64,000 nt of DNA from Pedinophyceae sp. YPF-701. Its lineage: Eukaryota; Chlorophyta; Pedinophyceae. This document shows positions 50,166-60,900 of this stretch, one piece after another. The number at the start of each line of letters is the position of its first letter. Within the stretch, counting starts at the first letter, position 1. The stretch spans positions 171,001-235,000 of the forward strand of contig CAJZHL010000029.1 in NCBI GenBank assembly GCA_916048055.1. The letters run 5' to 3'. The position numbers were made by a program, and so were the translations under genes. The notes below the pieces were generated by a model, which was not told the origin of the DNA, did no database searches, and saw only the letters and a program-made list of their open reading frames with translations.

Positions 50166-53100
50166 ATGAGCCCGGCGGTGATCCGGTGCTGGGAGCGGGC
50201 GCCCGCCCTGGGCGCCATCGCGGGCGCCCGGATGGCCGGCGTCGACGTCAAGGTCGAGAGCGACGCCAAGTACCCGAAGACCGACCCGCCCGTCATGGTT
50301 CTCCCCGACGGGTGCGCACGCGGCCCGCGCGCACAGCAGCAGCCCCCCGCGCGCCGCCCCCTCCGTCCCCGGCCGCCCGCGCCGCCCCGCGCGCGTCCGG
50401 CCAACGTCACCACAACTCACCCAACGCCGTCGCCATCGGCGCGCGGCCCGCCGCGCCCCACCGCGCCACCACGGCGGCCCTCCCCACCTCCTTCTGCCTC
50501 CGCGCACACACTCCGCGGCCACGCACCCCCCCCCCGTCCAGCGCCCCCTCCGCTCCCCTCCGACCCCAGCGCACCTCCGCGTCGCCCCGCCGCGCCGCCC
50601 GCGCGGCCTGCGCCCACGCACAGCCACCGCGCTCCCAGCGCACGCCACCTCCCGCCGCAACCGGCCCGGCGTCGGCGCTTCCCGCACGCAGGTTCGAGAT
50701 TTCGGGAGTCCCGATGATGCTCCGCTTCATCGCGCGCACCGCCGCCGCCCGCGCGGACGCCCCGGCCCTCTACGGCGCCCCGGGCGACGCACGCACCGCC
50801 GTCGAGGTCGACCTGTGGCTGGACGTGTGCGCGACCCTCGTCGCCGGCCCGACGTTCCAGCCCGTGTGCCACGCCCTGTCCGACTGCCTCGCGGCGCGCA
50901 CGTACCTCGTCGGCCACGCGCTGACGCTGGCGGACCTGGCCATATGGTCCCAGCTGGCCACTACGCCCATGTGGGACAAGGTCAAGTCGTCGCCCGGCGC
51001 GGTGCACCTCGCGCGCTGGTTCAACTTCATCGGCGACCACGCGGAGTGCGCCAGGGCCGCCGCCGAGTTCAAGAGCGCAGGTATGACACATACGACATAA
51101 AACCGCGACGACGACGTTGCCAACCGGCGCCCGCTCGCGCGCGGCGCCGCGTCACGCGCAAAAACGCCCCCGAAACGCCCCCGAAACGCCCCCCCCCGCG
51201 CGCGCGCAGGCAAGAGCAGCGAGACCGCGAAACGCGCGGCGGAGGTCACGGGGAAGAAGAAGGGCGAGGGCGGGACGTTCGACCTCGACCTGCCCGGCGC
51301 GGCGCCGGGCAAGGTGGTCACGCGGTTCCCCCCCGAGCCCTCCGGGTACCTGCACGTGGGGCACGCCAAGGCCGCGCTTCTCAACCACTACTTCGCCAAG
51401 ATCTACGACGGCAAGCTCATCGTGCGGTTCGACGACACGAACCCGACGAAGGAGAAGGACGAGTTCGTCGAGAGCATCCTGCGCGACATCAAGACGCTGG
51501 GCATCGAGTGGGACCGCATCACGTACACGTCGGACTACTTCGACAGGCTCCAGGAGGCGGCGAGGCGGCTGATCGGCGCCGGGGTGATGTACGGCGACAC
51601 GACGCCGGTCGACGTGATGCGCGAGGAGCGGCTCGCGTGCAAGGAGAGCCGGTGCCGCGGGCAGAGCGTGGAGGAGAACCTGCGGCTGTGGCGGGAGATG
51701 CTGGCGGGGAGCGCCGAGGGGCAGTCGTGCTGCATGCGGCTGAAGATCGACATGAAGAGCGAGAACGGGTGCATGCGCGACCCCGTGGCGTACCGGTGCA
51801 ACCTCGTGCCGCACCACCGCACGGGCACGCGGTACAAGGCATACCCGACGTACGACTTCGCGTGCCCGTTCGTGGACGCGTTCGAGGGCGTGACGCACGC
51901 GCTGCGCACGAGCGAGTACAAGGACCGCGAGCCGCAGTACTACTGGATCCTCAAGGCGCACCAGAGCGTGTCCCCGGGGCTCCCGGACGTGTGCATGTGG
52001 GACTTCGCGCGGCTCAACTTCCAGTACACCGTGCTGTCGAAGCGTAAGCTCCAGTACTTCTGCGACCAGGGGTACGTCCAGAGCTGGTTCGACGCGCGCT
52101 TCCCCACGGTGCAGGGCCTCGTCCGGCGCGGCCTCCAGGTCGAGGCGCTCAGGTGAGCACGCGGCTACATGCTGCTGGAGTACATAGACGGCTGGACGCT
52201 GCCGGACGCTCCGCGCGCGCGCCAGCCGTCGGTCACGCGCGTCTCGTGCTGGACACGCGCGGGCGGGCACGAGCTCGCGCCAGAGGGCGCGGCGGAGTCG
52301 GCGGCCGCGTGCACGTGTTCCGCCTCCGACCAAGTTCCGCCTCCGTCGCTGCGGGAGCGCGCGTGCAGGGATTTCATAATAAGCCAGGGCGCTTCGAAGA
52401 ATAACACGCTTCAGGAATGGGACAAGATCTGGTCGATCAACAAGCGCATCATCGATCCCGTGTGCCCGCGGCACACCGCGGTGGTCTCCGCGGACGCGGT
52501 GCCGATGGAGCTGACCAACGGCCCCGGGGGAGTCGAGTACGTGACGGTCCCGCGGCACAAGAAGCACCCACCGGCGGGCGTCAAGGCGAGCTACCGGGCG
52601 GCGCGGATCTTGCTCGACCAGGCCGACGCGCAGGTCGTCACGGAGGGCGAGGAGGTCACGCTGATGGACTGGGGCAACTGCTTCGTGCGGAAGATCGTGC
52701 GGGAGGACGCGAACGACGCCAAGTCGAAGGTCGTGCGGCTCGTTGGCGAGCTACACGTGGGGGGCAACTTCAAACAAACGAAGCTGAAGCTGACTTGGCT
52801 TGCAGACGTGCCGGACCTCGTCCCGCTGCGCGTGGTGGAGCTGGGGTGCGAGCCTACCGAGTGCCATGCGCGCTGTGGTTGCCACGGCGTCCAAAACGGT
52901 GTGGCATGCACACCTGCAAATACAACACCCCTGTTGTTTGCCACACCGCCGCCGCCGTCCCCGCCACACTTGCAGGCACCTGATTTCGAAGCCCAAGCTA
53001 GAGGAGGACGACGACTTCGAGGCGCTGGTGAACAAGGAGAGCTGGAAGGAGGTGGCCGCGCTGGGGGACCCGAACATGCGCACGCTGAGCAAGGGCGACG

Positions 53101-53207
53101 TGATACAGCTGGAACGCAAGGGATACTACATCGTGGACTCCCCCGCCACGCGCCCCGGGGAGGCCGTGCTGCTGTACAACATCCCGGACGGGCGCATGGC
53201 CAAGTGA
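50166..53207 (+). CDS. Glutamyl-tRNA synthetase, cytosolic (eukaryotic/archaeal type)
   Basis: Exons 50166-50311, 50692-51080, 51210-52152, 52369-52845 and 52976-53207 (phases 2, 1, 2, 2) give 728 aa. An N-terminal GST-like domain (MSPAVIRCWERAPALGAI; TYLVGHALTLADLAIWSQL) is followed by a Lys-rich linker. The catalytic core begins VVTRFPPEPSGYLHVGHAKA (HIGH box), with KLIVRFDDTNPTKEKDEF, RDPVAYRCNLVPHHRTG, YPTYDFACPFVDAFEGVTHA and NFQYTVLSKRKL (KMSKS box), then VEALRDFIISQGASKN assembled over a splice. The C-terminal anticodon-binding beta barrels (EVTLMDWGN; KLTWLADVPD; GDVIQLERKGYYIVD; IPD) are complete. Details such as FDDTNPTKEK match cytosolic GluRS rather than GlnRS. It charges tRNA-Glu in the cytosol (EC 6.1.1.17). 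Confidence 0.92.
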
Positions 53208-53270
53208 GCGAGCAGGGGACAAATCCGCGCGCAGCGCGTGTGATCAAGATCGACCTGTGATTGTGGTTGG

Positions 53271-53440
53271 TTCGCTGACCTACTGGCACCCTCGCCGCGA
53301 GGATTTGTTTGTACTTCGCTGACCTACAAGCACCCTCACCGCGAGGATGCCTGAGCGACCGAAATGGTACGGTTAGTACTTCGCTGACCTACAAGCACCC
53401 TCGCCGCGAGGACGCTTGAGCGACCGAAATGGTACGGCAG
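53271..53440 (+). repeat. 65-bp tandem repeat, 2.6 copies
   Basis: Units begin TTCGCTGACCTACAAGCACC and include CTCACCGCGAGGATGCCTGA. Full copies start at 53315 and 53380; a partial, diverged copy occupies 53271-53314. The array sits 65 bp after the GluRS stop and 150 bp from the stop of the LRR gene. An inverted relative is at 55383-55430. Confidence 0.88.
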
Positions 53441-53588
53441 GCGAGACTCGGCGCGTGCAACACGGGCGAAACCCGTCGCGCTGCGAACGCCGCCGCAGCC
53501 CAGCCCAGCCGCGAGATGCCGTGCAGCTTACACGCGCACACGGCGCGCTGCTCCTCGCGGGGGGCGCAAGCCGGCACCGTGCGCCGCG

Positions 53589-55033
53589 CTAGGCGTCGAT
53601 CACCTCGAGTGCGCCCCCGCGGGCCTCCACCGCCGCCTGCAGCGCCGCCCACCCGCGCTGGCCGATGCCCGGGCTGTTCACGAGCATGACGCGACGCAGC
53701 GTCGTGTTGGCGCGCAGGGCCTCCGCGAGGGCCTCCGCGCCGACGTCGCTGAACTTGTTGGAGGACAGGTTCAACTGCTCCATGTGCGTGTCACGGCGCA
53801 GCGCGTCCGCGAGCAAACCGAGGCCCTTGTCCGTCATACCGCACGAGTGCACGTTCACCCGTCTCGGTGTGGCGCCAGCGGCGATTCCGGCCGCGATCCC
53901 GGCCGCGGCGCCGTCCCCGCACCTGCGGAACGACGACGTGTGCGACGGCACTGCAGTGCGTCATCAGCGGCGGGCATGAACGCACTCCAGGTGTCGGCCA
54001 AGTGTGGCGCGGCTGCGGACTGTGAGCACAACAACAAGCGTGGTCGTGCCAGCGAGCGTGGTCGTGCGAGCGAGCGGGCGCCGCGGCACGGGCGGCGCCC
54101 CCCCCGGGCCAGCAACGGCGTTGCGTGCGCACCCCTCGTTCTGGCTCAGGCTGACCTCGACGACGTGCTTGCACCCCGCGAGGCACTCCCCCACGACGCA
54201 TGCCGTCTCACCGTCCAGCCCGCAGCCCGTGAGGTTGAGCACCTCCAGCATCGGCGCTCCGCCGCCTCGCAGCGCTTCCGCCAACGGGATCGCCCCGTCC
54301 GCCAGAGTCTCCGTGTACCGCAGATGCAGCTCCCGCAGCGACGTGTTGCTCCGCAGCGCGTCGGCGAGGGCTTGCGCGCCAGGACGGCCAAACGACGCGC
54401 CCCCCATGTCGAGGTTCGTCAGCGTGTTGTTGCACTGCAACGCGGCCGCAACGCCTCGCACGTCGCCGTCTGTCAGCTTCTTGTCCGCCAGGTAGATGCG
54501 ACAGCCCTCATCGTTTGCAAACAGGCGCTCCGCCGCGTTGCAGACCTTGAAATTCACCTGCGTGCCCAGATACACATGGGCGGGGGTTCCGGCGTCTGCA
54601 CACGCCGCCTCCGGACGCGCAGTGCCAGCAAGCGGCCACCCCTCCCACCCCGGCGACCAGCGCCGGTGCAGCCGGTCCCTCGACCCTGGGCTTTCGGCAG
54701 CCGGCGGTAGCGCAGCGACCGTCGGCGCTCTCGCGGGCCGTTCGGGAGTGCGGGGGGGGGGAGCTCGGCCGCCCCTGCCTCCGCAGGCCGCACGGGGCAC
54801 GTCTCCGGTCTGTAAGTCTCTCAACCGCCTGCCAAACCACGGCCGCGCTGACGCCGAACAGGGCGCGTCAGGCGCCCGCTCGACATCGGTTCCGTCATTG
54901 GTCGATGATGAGGGTGCGCAGGGTCGCAAGTTCGGCCAGGAAACACGGCGTGTGGGGACCGCAAACGCGTGCGAAGGGGCACCCTCGCCTGCGCGCTGAA
55001 CTGGGCCGACCATTGCTCGAACGTCGCCGCCAT
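53589..55033 (-). CDS. Ribonuclease-inhibitor-type LRR protein
   Basis: Exons 54557-54133 and 53922-53589 join in phase 2 (GAG GG|GTGCGC). A short first exon, 55033-54983, MAATFEQWSAQFSAQAR, fits phase 0 and is proposed as the start, giving about 269 aa. RI-type repeats of 28 residues are clear: LTNLDMGGASFGRPGAQALA, LRELHLRYTETLADGAIPLA, LEVLNLTGCGLDGETACVV, VVEVSLSQNEG, then VNVHSCGMTDKGLGLLADAL, MEQLNLSSNKFSDVGAEALA and LRRVMLVNSPGIGQRGWAAL. The first part (VNFKVCNAAERLFANDEG) is a non-repeat cap. Such horseshoe proteins bind partners; none is indicated. The gene lies between copies of a repeat in opposite orientation. Alternative upstream frame from ATG 55013 would give a long low-complexity leader. 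Confidence 0.75.
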
Positions 55034-55885
55034 CGCGCGAGCGACTCCTCAGATACAGTCACTTCTTCCGTCTAGGCCGGAACCCGCGGAATACGCACGC
55101 GCCGATCCGGAAACGCGCGTGCGTGGAGCACTGCAGGCACCCTCGGCACCGACTCGCAAGAGAAGTATTTTTGACCGCCCGCGCTAGAAACGCGACCAGA
55201 TGAACTCACACAGCCTCGCGCGCACTACCCGAACGTCTCCCGGCGCCCGCCCAACACCCACGCGACGACTCCTCGCCTCGAACCCCCCGGGAGGACCCTC
55301 CCAACACCCCCCCGCATCTCATTGGGCCCCACAGCCAGGTCCCGAGTCGCGCGCGGTCGACTTGCAAACCGATGTCGGTCGCGCTTCAAGCATCCTCGCG
55401 GTGAGGGTGCCTGCAGGTCGAAGTACAAACCAGGTTTCGTCTGCGGTTCGAGCGGAGGCTTGCTTGTGTGGCGGCGCCCCCGAACACGCCGAGTGTGCCG
55501 TCCCTGGGCAGCTGGGACCGACGCAAGGCCTATGCGACCGCGTGGGTCGCTGCCAAGGTCCTTGGAAAGCCGGTGTGCGCAGTCGCGGGCGAGGCGGCGG
55601 CGCCACTCAATTTCGGCCGATCGACGCGAGTGGGGACCATGATTTACTTGGGAAGTGGGGCATAATGTGTAATGAACTTCCAGTCTGACAAAAGGCGTCA
55701 AACCGGAGGTCACAATAAGGAAAGGGGTGGCCGAGAGCAACGACGCGGTGGAGTACCCGGGGCTGTTCGGCCTCCTAACACCTCCGCTACCACTACCCCT
55801 CGATTCGCCCCGGACATCGCTAGAAGCACGGCCAGTGTCTCCCCCGACCGTCCGTGAAAGTGGTTCCCTGGGAATTCCCGGACCG
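55034..55885. other. Intergenic region with inverted repeat copy
   Basis: 0.85 kb upstream of the RI-LRR gene and beyond the 3' end of the orphan exon. It holds the inverted copy of the 65-bp repeat (55383-55430). A plus-strand frame around 55450-55665 (WVAAKVLGKPVCAVAGEAAA) looks somewhat protein-like but has no ATG or family match. Composition is less GC-biased at 55650-55740. Confidence 0.4.
55383..55430 (-). repeat. Inverted copy of the 53.3-kb 65-bp repeat
   Basis: The reverse complement reads GGTTTGTACTTCGACCTG then CAGGCACCCTCACCGCGAGG and ATGCTTGA, matching the tandem unit including the preceding GTTTGTAC junction at 53306-53313. So the RI-LRR gene is bracketed by oppositely oriented copies about 2 kb apart. 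Confidence 0.8.
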
Positions 55886-56149
55886 TCACCGCGCGCCCTC
55901 CACGAACCTCGCGAACTCCGCAAGCCCCGCCGCCCCGTACAGCCGCACCAGCTCCGGCACCGTGCCCGCCCAGTCCGCGTCTGCGCTGTCGGGCGCCGCC
56001 GCCCCCACGATGTTCATCACCGCCGCCGCCTCCTCCAGCGCGATCTCCTCGGGCGTGCGCGGCTCCTTGTGCATCCCCTGCCGCATCTCCGCGACCTCCT
56101 TCTCCTCCTTGAGCCGCTTGATCACGTCCGCGGGCCCCGGACCCGCCAA
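55886..56149 (-). CDS. Orphan 3' exon of an unknown small protein
   Basis: An open frame of 87 codons begins exactly after an acceptor-like GCGCGCAG at 56150 and ends at stop 55886. It encodes a charged helix (ADVIKRLKEEKEVAEMRQGM), then TPEEIALEEAAAVMNIVGAA and a C-terminal VPELVRLYGAAGLAEFARFV. It has no ATG at its start; internal ATGs at 56086 and 56074 exist. The missing 5' exon should lie between 56150 and 56424, where an ORF from ATG 56375 (MLTDGAGARRFSRRPQ) is the only visible candidate. Family unknown. Confidence 0.5.
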   Translation of the reverse strand: MAGPGPADVIKRLKEEKEVAEMRQGMHKEPRTPEEIALEEAAAVMNIVGAAAPDSADADWAGTVPELVRLYGAAGLAEFARFVEGAR

Positions 56150-56424
56150 CTGCGCGCCACTCCGAACAATTAAATCGATTTATTTATTCGTCGGCGTCGT
56201 TGGGGTCGATCGCGCACCCGTGACCCGTCCGCTGCGGCGCACTGAGGGCTGGCGCGCGGAGGGCCCGCGCGCGGGTGAAGGAGAGGGGCCGGGGGGGCGT
56301 GCGCCCGACTACGTCGTGCGCCACTGGCTGAGGGCGCCGGGAAAAACGCCGCGCGCCGGCCCCGTCTGTGAGCATCAGATACCGGGCGGGGCGGCCTGCG
56401 CTCGGAGGAGCAACGCTCAGCTCG

Positions 56425-57762
56425 CTACGGCTGCTTCCCGTCCTTGGGTGTCTGACTCAGGATGCAGACCCGTGCCAGCCAGCCCGGCACGACAGGCGCG
56501 GTGAAAACGCGGCGCACCTTGGCGACCTCGATCCACGTCCCGAAGTCCCCGTGCAGCGTCCACCACGGCTGCATGTTCAGCGCCATCTTCATCGTGTCGC
56601 GCGCCTCGTCGTCGCGCCCCAGGCGGAGGTACTCCATCGCGTTGAACTCGAACGGGCGGCCCCAGCCGGGGAACTTGGCCCCGCTCTTCATGTACCTGCG
56701 GGCACGCGGCGCGCGGCCGCGGCGTGAGGCGGGGGGCGTGCGGCGGGCGCGGCGTGAGGCGTGAGGCGTGGTGGAGGGGCGGACGCGGACCATTCGGCGG
56801 CGATGAGGCCCGACATCTGGTCGCCGTTCGCGAAGTGGTGCGCCGCGAGGTTCTCGCACACGTCCGGGAAGAGTCCCACGCTGCAGGCGCGAAGACACCA
56901 CACGTTTGACTCATGACAAGATACGATCCATTGGTTGCGCGTTCGCAATGCGCTCGGTCGCCGGCCGAGGGCATGGAGGCGAGGCAGGGGCGCCAGGCGG
57001 GCGCGGGCCGCAGCGCGCGGGGCGTCGCGGGCGCGCCTGCGCGTCATGAAGGCGTCCAACCGGCTCAGTCCTGATTTCGCATAGTCTCCGGACTTGTACA
57101 GACTCAAACCGATGTTCCCCGCCGCCTCCTGCACACGACACACGCAGCCGCGCCTTCTGCCCCGCGTCGCTCGTCCGCGCGAGGCCGCGTGGCCCCGGAT
57201 GGCGCGCACACAGCGCCGACTCCTTCTGCCCCGCAGCGCCGCCGTCCGGGCGCGGCGGGCCTCGGCGCACCTGCAGCGCCGTGCTCTCGCCCTTGACATC
57301 CTCCTCGCACAGCTGCCGCTTGATCCACTCGTCCGCCGAGCGCGCACAGAGCCGCACCCTCGGCGCCCCCCGGGCCATCGCCACGATGGGCGACGTCATG
57401 TCCTTGTGCAGCTTCGGCTGCGGCCACACCAGCACCCCGATCACCTCCTTCGTGTCTCCCTTCTCCGCGAGCGGCACGATGAACGGGTGGAGGCCCGCGC
57501 GCGCCGCGGGGTCGCACTCCTGCCACCCCATCGCCGACAGCATCGCGAGGACACAGGGGAGGTTGTTCGGCGCCTGCGTCGCCGCGACGGACTCCAGGTA
57601 CGATGCGTGCTCGCGCTGGGAGTTGCAGCGCAGCGCGGGGCCGCCGGAGATCTTCCTGCGGGGCCCGCGCGGGGCGGGGGCGCGGGGGCGGCGCCCACGC
57701 CGCGCCGCCGCCGCCGAACGGCCGGCCGCGAGGGCCGCGCGGCACCTCGCGAGACGGAGCAT
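56425..57762 (-). CDS. TPR-like helical-repeat protein, probably organelle-targeted
   Basis: Exons 57762-57271, 57128-57037, 56880-56791 and 56695-56425 (phases 0, 2, 2) give 314 aa. The leader MLRLARCRAALAAGRSAAAA is Arg/Ala rich and suits a mitochondrial or plastid target. Paired helices follow: YLESVAATQAPNNLPCVLAM; EAAGNIGLSLYKSGDYAKSG; GLFPDVCENLAAHHFANGDQ; GRPFEFNAMEYLRLGRDDEA. The tail is RVCILSQTPKDGKQP. Continuity across exon 2/3 needs donor CAG|GCGCGC. It shares a 229-bp divergent 5' region with the THADA homologue. TPR assignment is by pattern; the exact family was not identified. Confidence 0.7.
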
Positions 57763-57991
57763 CGTGCGGGCGCGTGTGTGGACAGGGGCGCGCGATCGGA
57801 CGCGCGTTCGCTCGCCGCGGCGAGGGCGTGGGGTGTGTGACGGAGTGTGTCAGGCCGTCAGGCGGCGGCCCCTCGCGCGCCCGCGCGCGCGCGGTATCGG
57901 CGGCGGCACGCGCTGGCCGCGCGGAGTCTGTCGGCGCTATCGCGCGCGGGTGTGCGAGGGCCGCAGCGGCCGCCGGAGGGTGCTGCGCAAG
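57763..57991. promoter_or_regulatory. Compact bidirectional promoter region
   Basis: Only 229 bp separate the ATGs of the TPR-like gene (-) and the THADA homologue (+). It is very GC-rich with repeated GCGCGC steps; no TATA box. Both core promoters must overlap here. Confidence 0.4.
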
Positions 57992-60900
57992 ATGGCGTCA
58001 ACGAGCCGCTTTCGCAACACGCAGAAGCGGAAGAAGTGGGCCGAGACCGGCGTGCGGTTCAGTTTAGAGTACACGAAGCTGGTGCGTGCCGCGCGCTGCG
58101 CCCTCGCGCCTCGCAGCGGCGCGCCGCGCAGCACCCGCACACGGCACAGTCGCCCGCCGCGTGGGGCGCGCGCTTCCCCGCGCGGCCGCCCTGTGGCGGA
58201 GCCCTCTCCTTCGTACACGCGCGTACAACGTCGACACCACTCCACGTCCCGGCACCGCGCAGATTGAGCCGCTAGAAGACGCCGGCGGTCCCGAGGGGGC
58301 AGACGCCCTCGCGCGCGCGCTGCGCTCCTTCTGCGACCTCGGCAGCACCTACGCGGAGCTCGAGGACATCAAGACGCTCTCCTCGGCCTTCCACAAGGTC
58401 CGCGAAACACCCGCCCGCTCCGTACCTGCCCACGCCCCCCCATGCCGTCATCGAAACGCCCGGCCGACCCTCCCGGACCCGCTCGCAGGCCCTCGCGACC
58501 GCGCGTGCGCACGACGACGCCCAGGCCCTCGCGGCCCCGCTCGTCGGCCTCCTCTTCGAACGCAACAGCAAGCCCCTGCACCGCGCGCTGCTGCAGCAGG
58601 CCCTGCTTCCAAAGCTGCGCGATGCCGACGCGCAGGAGCGCGCCGAGGCCGCGATCGGCGCCGCGGTGCGCGCCGTCGCGTCCTCGCACGCCCGGCGCGC
58701 CGCGCACGCCCTCTCCGCCGGCGCCGTCGCCCCGGGAACGCTGCTGGTGGAGCCGCAGGCGTCGCTGGCGTCGAGCCACCTCAAAGCCCACCTCGCGCCC
58801 GTCGCGACGGACCTCGCGCTGTACTTCGCCGCGGCCGTCGACGCCGGCGTCCGCGCCGGCCCCGAGGGCGTCGTCGCGCGCGCGGCGGCGGGCGGCGGGG
58901 GCGGCCCGTCGCCGTGGATCGAGGACCTGCAGGAGTGCCTCTCGACGGCGTACTACTTGGTGCAGGCGCACGGCGAGACGATGTGCGCGGACCGCGACGG
59001 CGCGCGCGCGGTGGCCGCCGCCGCGCGCACGGCCCTCGCAGTGCTGCAGCGCACCGTGCTCCCGCAGGAGTCCTGCCTGACGGCGTCGGCGCTGCTGTGG
59101 GGCGCGGCTGCGCTGCCGCAGCTGCCCCCTGCGCGGACGGCGCGGCTCCTCGCCAGCGCGCTGCTGCCGCAGCTGCTGGGCGGCGACGACGCGAGCCCGG
59201 AGCCGGACAGCATCGTCGACGCGGCGCTGCGGGGCGACGGGACGTCGCTGGCGGCGGAGTTCGCGCGAGTCGGGCCGGTGGGGATGGCGTGCGCGGTGCG
59301 CGGCGCCGTGACGTCGCTCCCGGCCGCGGTCGTGACGTCGCCGGTGGACGCCGGGGGCCGCGAGGGCGTGCTGGGGCCGACGCTGATCGTGCGGTGGGCG
59401 GCGTGCGCGAGGGAGGCGGAGGAGGCGCAGGTGAAGTACCACGCGGTGGCGACGCTGCAGGCGGTCATCGCGCAGGCGCGGAAGGTCGCGGGCGCGCGGG
59501 GGGGGGTCCCGGCACTGGACGAGAGCGGGGTGGACACGGTGCTGGGGGCGATGTGGGCCGCGTTCGAGGACCCGCTGATGGGGCCGTCGAAGAACGCGCA
59601 GCTGGCGTTCGAGGACTTCGTGGACCTGCTGGACGCCACGGCGCCGTCGTCGTGTGCAACCGGCAGCTGGGGGCTGCGGATCGCGGAGCACCTGACGTCG
59701 CTGGACGAGGGCGGCGCGCGGTGCGGGAAGCGCGGGTTCGGCGGGCCGATCGGCGCGCGGGCGCGCTGCTGGCCGCTCAAGTCGCTGTGCGAGAAGTGCG
59801 GCGCCACGACGGTGCTGGAGCTGAAGCCGGCCTTGTACAGGGACACCGTCGCGGCGATGGTGGACAACTCGACGGCGACGCCGGCGAGCAACCTCCTGGG
59901 CTCGCTGCTGTCCGGGTCGATCGCCGGGAGCCTCGCGAGCTGCGCGGACGCCGCGGTGGACGCGCCGGCGCGCCGCGCGGCCGTGGAGGGCTGGTCGCGC
60001 GCGTGGCGCCCGCACGTCGTCGCGGCGCTGCTCGGCGACGACGCCCGCTTCCGCATCAACGTCGCGCAGTACGCGCTCCCCCAAATCTTCCGCCTGAAGG
60101 ACGGCCCCACGATCCTCGCGCTGCTCTTGCGCGACCTCGTGCGCGACGCACGCGCCGCGGACGGGCGCGCCTCGGACGAGACCGTGGTGGGCGCGGTGAT
60201 GTCGGCGCTGCGCATTGCGCGGCGCGAGGGACTGGTGTCCAGCCTCGAGGAGGTTGTGGGGCCCGGGAAGCCGCTTCCGGAGGGCGTCATGGTGTCCGCG
60301 CTGTGCCACCGCTCCGAGGACCTGCGGATCTCGGCGACGGAGCTCCTCGCGGTGCACGCCAAGCCCGCGGAGCTGCCGAGCGCTCTCGAGCTCTCGCTCC
60401 TGCGCCGCGGCGTGGCCGCCGCGCTGCGGTCCCCGGCGACGTCGGCGCGGAACCGCTGGCTGCCGCTGATCGGCAACAAGCTGCTCCCGCGCATCCAGGT
60501 CGCGGCGCAGGGGGCGCTGGGGCGCGCGGCGCGGGAGGAGCGCGCGTGGCGCAAGAAGGCGAAAGCACCCCCCGACGCGCAGCCGGAGCTGACGGCGCCG
60601 ACCGTGGCGCTGCTCGCCGGCGTCGGGGAGTGCGAGGGCTTCGTGCAGTGGCTCGCGGCGGCGAGCCTGACGTCGCTGTACCCCTCTGCGCCCTACACGC
60701 GCCGCATCGTTGCCATCGAGGTCCTGCGCGCGATCCTCGACCTGTGGCCGCCGCAGGGCGCGCCGCCGACGAAGATCTCGGAGGCGAGCGCGCGTGGCGC
60801 GAAGATCACCGCGAGCGCCGCGGCCGGCGCGCGGGCGTTCCAGGCGCTGCCGCAGGGCGCGCTGGAGCCCGCAACGTGCCGCGCGCTGCTGGGCGGGCTG

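Noticed and set aside
55468-55665. Plus-strand 65-codon frame near WVAAKVLGKPVCAVAG
   Set aside because: It begins at GTG, has no ATG, no splice support and no family match; too weak to call.
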